From contig CM066732.1 in the NCBI GenBank assembly GCA_033961575.1, forward strand, positions 93,921,187-93,985,186: a stretch of DNA of 64,000 bases, in the 5' to 3' direction. Below, piece by piece: positions 1 to 10,345 of the stretch (positions are counted from its first letter, which is position 1; each line of letters opens with the position of its first letter). The notes beneath the pieces were generated by a model. It did not search any database. It was not told where the DNA came from and was given only the letters and a program-made list of their open reading frames with translations. Origin of the DNA: Aselliscus stoliczkanus. Lineage: Eukaryota > Chordata > Mammalia > Chiroptera > Hipposideridae. The position numbers and the translations under genes are program-made.

Positions 1-420
1 CCCACCTCCCTCTGCTCATATGGGCTGATTCAGCAGGTTGGCGCCTAGGGAAGGGCACTGGGTTCCAGCCTATTTCAAACAGACAGAGGCATCTCCAAGG
101 AGGCTTTGTCCAAAGCCAAGGACATTTTTTCGGCATAGGCTCTGAGCTTGCTGCCACATAAACAAATTGAAAGATTTCACTTTAGCTTCTCCAATTGTTT
201 TGGATTGACAACAAGTACTAAGAGGGAGACGGAAGGCAAGAAGGCAGCCTGGGGTAGCTAAAAGCCCAGAAGGAAGCCTGGAATTGCTGGCTCTGACTCT
301 GCACTCAGGGCGAGGCTGTAAGTAAACCTCAGCCATGAATTAACATCTGGAAAACCTCTTGGCTGGACATTTCACCCACAGACCCAGAGGCTGGATAGTG
401 TAGGAGTGAAGCATCTTCCC
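1..420. other. Unique non-coding DNA
   Basis: No repeat, RNA gene or coding pattern recognised. Short open frames here have no recognisable protein content. Confidence 0.5.
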
Positions 421-424
421 TTGC

Positions 425-572
425 TTCAGTGAGCAGTTGTCACCTCTGGCTGCATAGTAAAGTCACCTGCATGGTGTCCAGGCACCAGCCCAGGCCTGAT
501 GAGTCCCAAGCATGGGGCCTTTGAAAACATCTTAAGGGGATTCTTACATGCAGCTAGGATGGAGAACCACCG
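425..572 (+). repeat. Possible MER5-like DNA transposon remnant
   Basis: The stretch contains a 'gtcacctgcatgg' segment, a CCAGGC-rich middle and ends in 'ggagaaccacc'. This is the order of a degraded MER5-type hAT MITE. The match is weak and made by eye. Confidence 0.3.
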
Positions 573-2181
573 ACTTATGCTGGTGAAAAGCCATATTTTC
601 TTTTGAACACCTTGCCTGAATTTCTCTGTTAATCATGATTTGTGATTAAACACTGATATGGACCCTTTTTTTTTATTTATTTTGAGGATATTCCCCCCCC
701 CTTTTTTTTTGATGTGTTATTCTCTGAGAATAACCGTAGACTAAATTTAGGAAGGATCTTAGAGATCACTGAGTCCAACTATAGCAAATAAGTTTAATGT
801 ATGGTGCCTGCTCTGACTAACAGAGGCTGCCTGGGGAAGGACATTGAGAAGTTCTGAGAAGGACATTGAGGCTGGATCCTGAATCAGCAGATTAAAGTTC
901 TGTGACGCTCTTGATGAGGACTGCCACATGTAAGATGGTGGCACAGTAGTGTGTGAGTGCAGTGTTTGTCATTGCGTCTGTCGAAGAAGAAACGACTAGC
1001 AGAGAGGAGAATATACTTGCCCAAACTCATACCAAGTGACTGGTTTCTTTCTCCTTTTCCATTTATTGAATGTGAACAATAGTCTTGACATTTAAAGGGT
1101 AAACTTACGTAGACTGTATACTTTGAGGTTATGTCAACCCAGTCAAAGTATGCAATCATTTACTAAATTTGAATAAATGGTGAGAGCTGATAGGGATCAT
1201 TCATGTTCCAATGCAGGAAATTTCTTCTACTTTTCTTTGCCTTTATCTATGCAAACATAGAAAAAGTGGTTGTGACCAAATCTGAAGCACTAACTCAGTG
1301 GTTTGAAAACTTTTATATTTTGTTGTTTTTATATTTTGAAACTAGGGAAAAGACTAACATCTGATGGCATGTGAAAGCCACAGCTCCTGCCTCCCAGAGG
1401 CCTCTTGGGACTTACTTTCAGATGCTTTCTAGCCCTGATGTGTGCTTTTAGAGAATTAGATGATGTGAGCCTTCAGATATTAATGTCTCTTCCATTCACT
1501 AAGTTTATGCCCCCAAATATAGCCATAGATATCTGGCTCTCTGATGAAGGTCATTACCTCACTTCCAGACCCTGGTTTCTTATTTCTAAATTTCTGGTTA
1601 GCCTTGGGGGATGCCTTCGCTTGATCCCTTTCAGTTCTGGTCCAAATAGCCACCTATTCTCCCGCCTCTGGACACGCCTCAGCTTTTTATCTTCCTTGGC
1701 CAATCTTTATCCCAAGATAAGATCTCAGGATCTTATATGCAACACACAGGAATAAATTGCCTGCTAAGACCAGAAAACATACCCAACTATGAGGAATGTA
1801 TGGCAAAGAGCTACTCTCCTGAACTGAGCCCAACAAGTGTTTTCTATCAGTTCAGCTTTTTACTCTGCAAACTGATAGACTACTTAGAATAAGTTCTATT
1901 TCTTTAAAAAAGCTACAGTAGTACTACATATATGTTTATATTTTCATAGAAAATAGCCCAGAGGATGATATGCCACACTTTAATTGTAGTTAACTTGGGG
2001 AGTGTGTGTGGAGGGGAGGGTTGAATGAGCTTCATTCATCAGTGTTGTTTGTATTTTTTTTTTAAATTAAGTATCTATTTTCTAATTGGAAAATAAAATC
2101 ATTAAATTTAGAAAATAAAAAATAATTCACAAAACCTTAGAAATGAAGAGACACCACAGGTAATTTAATTTTTTTTGATTC
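573..2181. other. Unique DNA with T/C-rich low-complexity patches
   Basis: It holds T-runs and a C-run around 665-712 and an AT-rich stretch at 2050-2180. A 116-codon frame at 1405-1755 has no recognisable domain and looks like chance. No gene or repeat family was recognised. Confidence 0.4.
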
Positions 2182-2195
2182 AAAATCTGCTGTGA
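2182..2195. repeat. Left TSD of L1
   Basis: The 14-mer aaaatctgctgtga is repeated exactly at 2838-2851 and flanks the L1 fragment. Confidence 0.85.
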
Positions 2196-2837
2196 ATCCC
2201 GCTATGAAAGTCAGTGTGGAGGTTCCTCAAAAAATTAAGAATAGAATTACCATATGACCCAGCAACCCCTCTCCTGGGTATATACCCCCAAAATATGAAA
2301 TCATTTATCCATAAAGATATATGTTCTCTGATGTTCAATGCAGCTTTATTTACAGTGGCCAAGACATGGAAACAACCAAAGTGTCCTTTGATAGATGATT
2401 GGATAAAGAAGATGTGGTATATATACACAATGGGAAAATACTCTGCCATAAGAAAAGATGAAATAGTGCCATTTGCAACAACATGGATGGGTCTTGAGAT
2501 TATGCTAAGCAAAATAAGCCAGACAGAAAAAGTCTAGAACCATATGACTTCACTCATATGTAGGATATAAAACAGAAAGCAACAAAGGAACAAGACAAAT
2601 AAATAAAAAAAACAAAAACTCATAGACACAGATAATGATTTAGTGGTTACCACAGGGTAAGGGGAGAGGGGAGATGTTAGAAAAGGGTAAAGGGGGTCAA
2701 ATACATGGTGATGGAAGGGGAATCTACTTTGGGTGGTGAACACACAATGTGATATATAGATGATGTATTACAGAATTGTACACTTGAAATCTATGTAACT
2801 TTACTAACCATTGTCACCCCAATAAATTTAATTAAAA
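2196..2837 (+). mobile_element. 5'-truncated LINE-1: end of ORF2 plus 3' UTR and A tail
   Basis: The first 340 nt encode the C-terminal end of L1 ORF2p. From about 2211 the frame stays open to a stop at 2535-2537 and contains the family-typical stretches 'PATPLLGIYP', 'AALFTVAKTW' and 'CPLIDDWIKKMWYIYTM'. A 3' UTR follows, with the mammalian L1 end 'tgtacacttgaaatc', an AATAAA at 2821-2826 and a short A-rich tail. The insertion is bounded by an exact 14-bp target-site duplication, so it is a target-primed insertion truncated inside ORF2. The lack of stops in the ORF2 part and the perfect duplication suggest it is relatively young. It lacks the reverse transcriptase and endonuclease domains and cannot move itself. 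Confidence 0.92.
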
Positions 2838-2851
2838 AAAATCTGCTGTGA
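2838..2851. repeat. Right TSD of L1
   Basis: Exact copy of 2182-2195, directly after the L1 A tail. Confidence 0.85.
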
Positions 2852-2876
2852 GCCTTTGGCAAGTTTATTATACAAT

Positions 2877-2914
2877 TGTGTGTGTGTGTATGTGTGTCTG
2901 TGTGCACGCACGCA
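2877..2914 (+). repeat. Imperfect (TG)n simple repeat
   Basis: TG dinucleotides with a few interruptions, ending in 'gcacgcacgcac'. It lies 25 bp downstream of the L1. Confidence 0.85.
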
Positions 2915-3003
2915 CTGGTGAAAGGTTGACAATAGTTCTTTCTTAGGAAGGACTGTTCTTTATTCTGAATTATGTTTTACATTTTTGATGTTAAAATGTC
3001 CTT

Positions 3004-3108
3004 TTTTTTTTTTTTGAGGGCAGTGTCACTGGCCCTCACATGTGGGACCGAACCGGGGCCGCTGGCTTCCCAAGCCAGCGCTTAACCATTGCGTCACTTG
3101 GCCGGCCC
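3004..3108 (-). mobile_element. tRNA-derived SINE, short form (Rhin-1-like)
   Basis: Read on the minus strand: GGCCGGC head at 3107, A box near 'tgacgcaatgg', B box 'ggttcggtcc', then the 'gagggccagtgacactgccctc' body and an A tail (T-run 3002-3014). The flanking repeat 'aaaatgtccttt' (about 2993-3003 and 3109-3120) is the target-site duplication. The intact duplication suggests a recent insertion. Confidence 0.9.
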
Positions 3109-3279
3109 AAAATGTCCTTTCGTTTATAAGATCATACTGACAATGGATGATGATTTTTAAAAAATTTGTACTTAGTAAAATAATCTCCAAATAATTGGAG
3201 ATTCAATGTCGGTTCTCAGAACTTTAGACACTTATGGGTTTATCAACCTTATAGTCTTGGAATTTCTCATGTTCTCAAC

Positions 3280-3350
3280 TTCTTCATTTTATAGATGAGG
3301 TAACTGAGGCTCAGGAAACTTGTGAAGTGCTCACACCAGGTGATTTAACT
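3280..3350 (-). repeat. MIR fragment
   Basis: 'cattttatagatgaggtaactgaggctcag' is the complement of the MIR core ('ctgagcctcagtttcctcatctg'). Only the core is preserved. Confidence 0.6.
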
Positions 3351-4204
3351 GTGTTCTGTTCAACAAACCACTCTGTTGCTCAATTTTTAAAAACTTTCAC
3401 TTTTCATACAATACTTGCTTACTGAGCATATAACATTTATTAGACTAGGTGTGAGGGGTAAATAAGAATAAAAAGATACATCCTCCTGGAGCTTACAGTG
3501 TAATATAATGAGCAGCAGTATTAGTTTACATACCATATGCTAAATCATTGAAATAATTCCCCTTTTTGTTAAATAAATAAGCCTCATGCCTTCTTATTTA
3601 TTACCCATCCTCATTTCCTTATCTGTAATTCATTACAGATATAGTGAACTACATCAATTGCAGACATTTTGTTTTGTCCATAATGTTGACATCTTGTCTC
3701 ACACTTGTAAGAATTTTAAATGTTTTTAAAAGTTGGGAGGAATGACTGTGTATGTTCATGGTAAAATAGTTAAGCAATATATAAATATGCAGAGAAATAA
3801 GTATGAGTCTGCTTTATTGCTCCCCAGTCTCTCTATGGTCTTGGAGTTATCCACTGAATACTTTTGCGGATATTCTTCCAGAGCATTTTACTAAGCATGC
3901 ATGCTTAGATAGATTTCAGGTTATTTCTCATTGTTATGTAGATATTCTTATGTAATTATCTATTTCTTGCAGCGAGAACTCGCTTTATCCCTGTTCGCAC
4001 GATCTTATCATTTCTGAAAATATGATCATCAAACCCTTAAACATTTTGTCTAAACACAGGCCCCTCTCAATGAAAAACAAGTGGTGTTCAAAAGGATTTT
4101 GTTTTATAAGCTGATTGGAACTTGGCATGTGTTCTCTCGTAAAAAGAGTTCCAAATATGTTTTACATGAGTGCTGCCGGGGCACAAGAAAAAGGTCAATA
4201 TGGA
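3351..4204. other. Mostly unique AT-rich DNA
   Basis: A weak L2-like stretch ('aacatttattagactaggtg', 'gagcttacagtgtaa') lies near 3430-3515. An 18-bp perfect palindrome is at 3891-3908. Nothing else was recognised. Confidence 0.4.
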
Positions 4205-4211
4205 AAAGGAA

Positions 4212-4410
4212 CATTTAAAGAGTATTTACCATGTGTGAAAAACCCTATTAAGAACTTTCCATTATTTCATTTACTCTTTGCAACATTTTGTTAGGGTGGT
4301 TATTATTCCAAATTATACAGATGGAGCAACTAATGTTCGAAGTAATGAAGCAACTTGCCCATTGTCATTTGGGTTGTAAATGTCAAAGCTGAGAGTCAGG
4401 TCCAAGAATG
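4212..4410 (-). repeat. MIR-family fragment
   Basis: The minus-strand MIR order is seen: 'tatttaccatgtgtgaa', 'atttactctttgcaac', 'tatacagatggagcaact', then 'aacttgcccattgtca'. Confidence 0.6.
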
Positions 4411-4589
4411 TTTGATTCTGAAGCACATACACTTCCCAGCCCCTGGAAGATGGTTTAATAGGGGAAGGTGCATACAAAGACACATATTCAGCCTCAGGAT
4501 GTGGCACAGCATTCACCTCCTCCCCTTCTGGTGATCGTAGAGGGAAAGATCAGGAACTGGAGGGCTAGAAGCTCTGGTTCCACCACACC

Positions 4590-5205
4590 TTTTTCATACC
4601 CCAGTTGGTGACCATGTGAAATGAGGGGATTGACATATTGGCTGCTGCTGTATAGGTGATTTTTGGCTCCCAAAGCCAGTCAACAAACACACTGCAGAAA
4701 ATGCTCTGTTGTTCTCTTTAGATGTACTCTCTACCCTTCTCCATCCTGCCCTGGGCCTTCTGAGGCTAACCTCCTTGGATTCCATCAGCTGGTAGAGTCC
4801 CTTTCCCTCTGGCTTCTGATTGGGTTTGTCCAGTGGGAAGCATCAGCTGGAGGTTAGAAGGACTGAGGGATGAAATGCCAGGTCACTTGGTTCCCTGGCT
4901 CCTTTCCTGTTACAGCTACTTTGCAGCCGCTGGATTCCTATCCCCAAAGACACAACTTCTTGCCTGACAGCCTTCCCTACAACTTCAGCTCTGAATTCTA
5001 GCAAACAATACCTTCCTGGAACCTTCAAGCTCAGGGGTGGTAACAGCATTCTAAACTCTTACTAGGCAGGTGCTTCACTAGTTCTTGTTGGCTTAACATA
5101 GCCTTGCCCACACTCTTGTAAATGTCCCTTCATTAAATTCTCTTTGATTATCCCTTTTAAGTGTCATATCTTTTTGCCTCTGGGAATCTGGCTGATCCAG
5201 TAAAT
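4590..5205 (+). mobile_element. ERVL-like 5' LTR remnant
   Basis: The 3' part ('tgcccacactcttgtaaatg', 'cttcattaaattctctttg', ending near 'ctggctgatccagta') has the layout of an ERVL-class LTR end. It is partly alignable to the stretch at about 9780-9905, which would be the partner 3' LTR. The 5' edge is uncertain and the subfamily was not assigned. Confidence 0.5.
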
Positions 5206-6112
5206 GAAACCAGGATTTGTTCCTGAAAACGGATCCTCAAAATGGGATTCTGTGATTTGGTTGCTCCCATAGTTGATGAGGGCACAGATAATCTCTTTGC
5301 CAAGGTGAAATGGATAACGCAACAGCTGTTGAATGGGATGGTGCAGGCGAAGGGCAAAGAGTTGGGAGATCATGTGACCGTGACATTTGTTGTTTAGTCA
5401 GGTGATTTAGATTACATAGATTGTGCGGCAGTCTGGCTACTTATAGAACTCCAGAAAGCATAAACAGAGAAAAGGACCAAGTTCAGCCTTGAATGTCCAA
5501 CTCAGGGCATAAGTGGAAAATCAAATAGCCTCTTTGAAGGTGTGTAAATAATCTTTAAAGAATCTTTTACCTTTTGAAGCAGCAGGGCAAATATAGTTAA
5601 AGATCACCTGCGGCTCAACACACGTGCTATCTCTATCTACCTTTCTCCTAATTACTTAGATTTCTAGGGATGTGCAGTCTGGAAAAAGAGAAGGTGCATG
5701 GGCTGAGGATTCAATTATACCTGGGACAGACTGTCCACTCTGCCCCTTTCCACCTATCTGGCATTCAGCAAATGGCTTAATCACTCTGAGAGAGAAATTG
5801 TGGCATCAATGAAAGTGCAACATTCCTTGTTCTTGTGTGAAAAGGCAGCAGTGGAAAAAGAATACATTCCTTAAATATGAGGTTGTTGGGATAGACACAG
5901 AAGAGGAGAACTATGAACTTCTAAATTCCACTGACCATTCACAGCCACATGGAGGCAGCCAACCTTGCATTCACATCTTTGGAAAGCCCCAGGAGGGGAA
6001 TCAGTGCAGACCTCTAGGATTTTGGAGTGTAACCGTGACCCCTTCTGCAGATAACTATTCTCCCTTTTAACAGCTTCTGCCTTGCCACTGGGCCCTAGTA
6101 GAAACTAAGATC
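5206..6112 (+). pseudogene. Decayed ERVL internal region, gag side to end of RT
   Basis: Old endogenous retrovirus coding remnant on the plus strand. The clearest part is a frame at 5837-6070 whose last third (about 5975-6067) reads like the ERVL pol connection region after reverse transcriptase. It is cut by a stop at 6068-6070. Weak similarity continues in the same frame up to the MLT1-like insertion at about 6113. Most of gag and of the RT core is missing or unrecognisable. No function is possible. Confidence 0.55.
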
Positions 6113-6535
6113 CTGACCACATTAGTTTTCTGTGGCTGCAGTAACAATGATCACAAACTTGGTGGCTTAAAGCAACAGAAACCTCTTTTCTTACTGTTCT
6201 GGAGGTTGGAAGCCTGAAATAAGGTGTCAGCAGGGCCATGCTCCCGCTCAAGTCTCTGGAGGAGAATTCTTCCTTTTCCCTTCTGGCTTCTGTCGCTCCA
6301 GGAATGTGACTGGTCTCTCCCTCCATCTTCACATGGCCTTCCCCTCCGTCTTTTCTTCTGTCTCTGGTAAGAACATTGGCATTGGATTTAGGGCATGCTC
6401 CAGTCATCCAGGATGATCGCATCTCAAAATCCTTAATTTTGTCTGCAAAAATGCTTTTTCCAAATAAGGTCACAGTTGCAGGTTCTAGGAGACATATCTT
6501 TGTGGGGAGGGCACCATTCAAATCATTACACTGAC
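6113..6535 (+). mobile_element. MaLR (MLT1-like) solo LTR inserted in the ERVL
   Basis: It has the characteristic order 'ttttctgtggctgcagtaac', 'aaacttggtggcttaaa', 'ctgttctggaggttgga', 'cttcacatggcctt', 'aaataaggtcacag' and an 'attaca' end. It splits the retroviral pol remnant, so it arrived later. The 177-codon frame on the minus strand across it (6105-6638) is antisense to the repeat and not a gene. Confidence 0.75.
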
Positions 6536-8055
6536 TATGGAAAATCAAGTGACCATGTGACCTGAGCTGCCCTAATGAATGAGGTGTTATCTGACCCATC
6601 ATCCCTAAATCTGGGAATATGCAACAGCAACCTGCCAAGTGGAAATGGTATATAAAAGATTGGGATCAACATGAGCAGGTGGCTCAGTCTTTCAACACCC
6701 ACTTGTGGTGCATTGCATCCTCTATCTCAATTCCTATCTATGGCCTTACATGGAGTTCCTTATAACCATGTGACTCAGGAAGAAAAAACTTGGACTCAGC
6801 TTTATCCGTGGTCAAAGCCAGAAGTGCAAGGACAGAAGTGTTATAGTCCCAGCTAGGATGGTTCTGAAAGACCCTTGTGAAGGGAAATTATTTCAATTAG
6901 TAGAGCTTTACGCAGTACGTTGGGCTATTTACTTTGGCCAACAGACAATGGCTCAAGGTTTGTACCTATATTTATGAAGGAAGTGGCTAAAATCTTAACC
7001 AGTTGGTCAGAAAGTTTAAAAAAAAAACATGATGTGAAGATAGATGACAAGGGGAAATGTATCAGGAAAGATTTCTTATAATGGGCACAGAATATTCTTT
7101 TATTATCTAAGTGTCCACCAGAGAGCATTTCATTGTGGAGAGGCTCTTGATAATAAGGTGGACAAGATGAAATCATCCTGTGGCTATTGGTGAGAATATT
7201 TCCCAGCCAATGAGGTGCTTGTTCAATGGGCCCTGTGACGAAGTTGCTATTGTAGCAGGATTTGAAGCCTATCAATGTGGGCTCCCTCATGAAGATTCAT
7301 CTGTCTACTGCCATTGCTCAGTAGCCCACCTGTCAATAGCAGAAACCAATGCAGAACCACTGATGTAGCATCATTCCCTAGGGGGACCAACTTACTACCA
7401 TATTATTGGACTCCTTCTATGACGGAGGCAATAGTCATTTTTACTCACAGAAAAATGTTCTCAAGTTTTTTGTCAGTACCACCATTCGCATACCTATAAG
7501 ATGCCTTAATTTTTTCCATTTTCCCCATATAACTCATTGAATGGCAACTATAATATAGAAATGTGCTCACACCCACAATTTTCAGTGTCTCCTCATTCAT
7601 ATAATTGTGGAATAAACAACTGCAGGCAATTAGAGGGAGATAATGAACTGTGAAGTTAGGATATATGCCTCAAATCCCAGGTCAAAAATATAGTGCCATC
7701 TCCCTGACAGCCAGAACTCATGGATCTAAGAATGAAGATGTGGTATGGAAGAGGCCCTACTCACTTTTAAACTTAGTAACTCACATAGAAAGATATTTTG
7801 CTTCCAGTCTCCAGAAACTTGACACTGATGGTTTTGGAGCTCCTAGTGCTCAAGGGAAAAATGCCTCCAAGAGGGGACGGCCATGGTTTCACTACATTAG
7901 AAATTGGGCCTGACTGGCTCCTCATGCTGCCAAAACAACAGGCAAAGATGGGACCACTCAACTGGCCTGAGTGATCCAACTTGCTTAGAAAGAGAATGTG
8001 GATCACTGAAACCCAATGGGAGAAAAAAGGGTTATGCCTAGAGCACAGAGAATTT
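6536..8055 (+). pseudogene. Decayed ERVL pol: RNase H to integrase/dUTPase-side remnants
   Basis: Plus-strand retroviral remnant resuming after the MLT1-like LTR. An RNase H-like stretch containing 'VELYAVRWAIYF' is readable at about 6900-6935. A segment at about 7695-7910 contains 'ARTHGSKNEDVV' and resembles the C-terminal part of ERVL pol. It is followed near 7900-7980 by a stretch resembling the dUTPase-side end. Frames are broken by many stops and shifts (for example within 6940-7020 and 7370-7650). Most of the integrase core is not recognisable. The family call rests on order and short motifs. Confidence 0.55.
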
Positions 8056-8063
8056 ACAGGAGC

Positions 8064-8070
<7 letters not shown>
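8056..8070. repeat. Left TSD of NDUFA4 retrocopy
   Basis: 'acaggagctcctctt' matches 8560-8574 at 14 of 15 positions. Confidence 0.85.
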
Positions 8071-8100
<30 letters not shown>

Positions 8101-8559
8101 TTTCAGGTATTTATTAGTCAGTGTAAGCTCCAACATAATACACCAACATGATTTCATTGCATTTGGAGGGGGAATATTCCTGGTTAAGTGGAAAATTGTA
8201 CGGACAGCTTCTGGAAGACCTTCATTCTAAGCAACTTTATAGAAACATTTCATTTAGAAGTCAGGACCTTCTTTCTTCAGTTTGCTGTAATCTACATTCA
8301 CTGAGTAGAACTTGTATTGCTCATTGGGATCCAGTTTGTTCCAGGGTTCTGGGTTATTCTTTCTATCCCAAGAGACATCTGGCTTGAACAATGCCAGGTG
8401 CATGACATACAGCGCTTCTCCAGTGCCTCCAGCTCCAATAAATACAAAGAGGGGGATCAGGCTTGGATGTTTCCTAGCCAGCATGGTTATGGCAGTGGTC
8501 TCGGGTCCGGAAGCACAGAAAAACAAAGCTGCGAGGCCCCGGACTAGGTAGTGTCTACC
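8071..8559 (-). pseudogene. NDUFA4: NDUFA4 (COXFA4) processed retrocopy
   Basis: Intronless copy of the mRNA for NDUFA4, the small inner-membrane subunit now assigned to cytochrome c oxidase. The minus-strand frame runs from ATG at 8482-8484 to a stop at 8254-8256 and encodes 76 residues with no stop or frameshift. It ends in the family-typical C-terminus '[17 protein letters not shown]'. Compared with the usual 82-residue mammalian protein (from memory), residues 3-8 are missing through an in-frame 18-nt deletion. Other apparent changes are A to E and R to H around the membrane segment, N to K before PDV, and G to D in the 'KLDPN' stretch. Retroposition hallmarks are a 5' UTR at 8485-8559, a 3' UTR, AATAAA at 8110-8115 (complement), a roughly 26-nt A tail (T-run 8071-8096) and a 15-bp target-site duplication with one mismatch. 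It sits inside the decayed ERVL. It is most likely a non-functional retropseudogene; expression cannot be judged from sequence. Confidence 0.93.
8110..8115 (-). promoter_or_regulatory. Poly(A) signal AATAAA of the NDUFA4 retrocopy
   Basis: 'tttatt' on the plus strand is AATAAA on the minus strand, 14 nt before the A tail. It was inherited from the parent mRNA. Confidence 0.85.
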
Positions 8560-8574
8560 ACAGAAGCTCCTCTT
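8560..8574. repeat. Right TSD of NDUFA4 retrocopy
   Basis: 'acagaagctcctctt', the partner of 8056-8070. Confidence 0.85.
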
Positions 8575-9098
8575 AGCATTTCTCCACCACACTGGTCTAT
8601 GAAAAATGGCAGCGTCCAAACAAATACAAGGCAACCATGGATTCTGGGTTTTGTGTAAATAAAGTTGAGTCTCATTACCAGGCAAAGACTTTATCCAGCC
8701 AAGGAGCTTAGAGAGTGGGGCAGGGGCAAGGAATGGGGAGTAGAGCAGCAATGGTTATTAATTTAGGCTCATGACCAGGTACAAAAGCAAGGACAGTAGG
8801 AGCTATGCTGTGTGTTATTTTCTTTTCCCCACCCACATCTTTTCTCCTCTGTGTTATGTTACGTGGAGAACACTGATGGCAGCTTGCATTTTATGTTTTG
8901 TGTGGGAATATGAGCACCTCTGATGATGCATCCACAGATTGGAACTATGTGTTTCCTCCATTGGGGAACAGATGCTTTTCAACCAAAGGGAAAAAGTAGA
9001 TGCTGAGGCACAAGAATGTACTAGGCATTCTTTGCCCCGCCCCCCCCCAACCTGTTTTCCATCCTCCTCTTTCTAGCACTATGCATGGAGAGGTTGAT
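8575..9098 (+). other. Probable continuation of the ERVL internal region, then 3' LTR start
   Basis: No clear coding remnant remains. Position between the pol remnants and the LTR end suggests the 3' end of the provirus and perhaps the 5' part of its 3' LTR. A C-run lies at 9040-9048. Confidence 0.3.
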
Positions 9099-9114
9099 CT
9101 CCCCTAACTGTTTT

Positions 9115-9538
9115 TTTTTTTTTTTAAAGATTTTATTGGGGAATCAGGGAAGGGGAACAGACAAGTTGCTGTCTTTTTGTTCTTCAGTCTAGCTGAGGAG
9201 GACGTTGCTTCACTGGCCCATGTTGGCATCATCATTGCTTTCTTCCTGGATGAGGCAGATTGGTCGCCGGCCTCCGGACGGCCCCTCATAGTGGCTCTTG
9301 GCAGCTCACATTGGCTGCCAGCCACTCACGCTAGCTGCCAGCCGCTCACTGTAGCCTATGGCAGCCCACTGCAGCAGGGGCTGCAGCCTACACCATCACC
9401 GGGGCTCACAGCCCAGCTCCAGGGGGAGCTGTTGTTAGCTGTAGAGGGCAGTGTCACTGGCCCTCACATGTGGGATCCGAACCGGGGCCGCTGGCATCCC
9501 AAAACCAGCTCTTAACCAATGCGCCACTCAGCCGGCCC
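9115..9538 (-). mobile_element. tRNA-derived SINE, long form (Rhin-1-like)
   Basis: The tRNA-like head is at the right end (9450-9538; B box 'ggttcggatcc', A box 'tggcgcattgg'). It is followed on the minus strand by a long body that includes imperfect tandem units of about 20 bp ('gagcggctggcagctagcgt' type, 9295-9365), then 'cagcaacttgtctgttcccc', 'ccaataaaatc' and an A tail. The TSD 'ctccc(c/t)taactgtttt' is at 9099-9114 and 9539-9554. It interrupts the ERVL 3' LTR. Confidence 0.9.
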
Positions 9539-9554
9539 TCCCTTAACTGTTTTA

Positions 9555-9905
9555 ACCAGGCTCCTAGGCCCATTGATTTTAGTCGCAATGGCAGATGAGA
9601 GTGTTGGAACCTAGTAAGGCCCAGCTGTCCATTCCCAGTTCCCTCCTGCCTGGGCCACAGCTTGGCAGTGGCCACTTTTTCTTTCTAGGGTGAGGGCTCT
9701 TTTTGGGCAGTCCTCTCCCACAGCTACAATTATTGCCAGGTCTCAGCAATTGCTGTCTTTCCTTGTATCTTCAATTAAAAGCTCCCAACACCATCTCTTG
9801 TCAGTTTCCCTTAACTCTGCCCTCTCTCTAAAAATGGTCCTTTCATGAAACTCTCTTTGGTCACCCATTTGAATGAGCCATATTGTCAGAATTCTGACTA
9901 GTACA
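9555..9905 (+). mobile_element. ERVL-like 3' LTR end
   Basis: 'ctctctctaaaaatggtcc', 'tttcatgaaactctctttgg' and 'ttgaatgagccat', with a terminal 'ctgactagtaca', parallel the end of the 5' LTR near 5110-5205. The pair brackets the pol remnants. Confidence 0.5.
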
Positions 9906-10224
9906 TGCTCTTTTGTTTAGGTTAGGGACTCCCTCCTTCTCCACCTCTACCCAGTCATATGCTCATATGTCAAGCTGCTTATCCCTGGTTATGTGTGTTT
10001 ATGCTGAGAGAATGACAGATCCAAAGACAGCTTCTCTTCCTTGGGCTATGGTCACTTCCCTAACAACCACTATAGGAGGGAAGAAGAATTTCTCCCTCCT
10101 TATAGGTTAAGAAATGTTTGCCCTTGCCTGATCCACATGCCCAAGTCCTTTGAACTTGAAAATGGGTGTATTGTTAATCCAGTTAGCATTATAGTGAGTC
10201 AATAGTCTGTTACTAGACTGTAAG
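9906..10224. other. Unique non-coding DNA
   Basis: Nothing recognised. A 65-codon frame here has no family features. Confidence 0.4.
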
Positions 10225-10345
10225 CTAGCTTCACTCATTCCTTCAACAAATATTTAGTAAACACTTTGTTCTAGGCTCTAAAAATATAGAAATGGACAAA
10301 ACAAAGACTCTACCATTATGGAGTCACAATTTAATTGAGTAAGCC
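10225..10345 (-). repeat. L2 3'-end fragment
   Basis: 'cattccttcaacaaatattta', 'ttctaggctctaaaaatata' and 'gacaaaacaaagactct' are the complement of the LINE-2 3' end. Confidence 0.7.

Noticed and set aside
3004..3108. tRNA gene from the A and B boxes in the SINE heads
   Set aside because: The heads lack tRNA cloverleaf pairing, carry a SINE body and A tail, and have TSDs.
6105..6638. 177-codon minus-strand frame
   Set aside because: It is antisense through the MLT1-like LTR and flanking ERVL remnant; repeat sequence explains it.
7180..7368. Small novel gene at 62 codons
   Set aside because: Lies within the decayed ERVL pol region between broken remnants.
8254..8484. Calling the NDUFA4 copy a functional gene
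   Set aside because: Intronless with poly(A) and TSD, with a deletion near the N-terminus and changes in conserved positions; no evidence for a promoter or expression.
8485..8751. Upstream extension of the NDUFA4 frame to 165 codons
   Set aside because: The extra codons are the copied 5' UTR and the flanking DNA beyond the TSD at 8560-8574; the inherited start is at 8484.
9177..9515. 112-codon frame in the long SINE
   Set aside because: The same frames recur in the other long copies (18320-18631, 38490-38756); they are SINE sequence.
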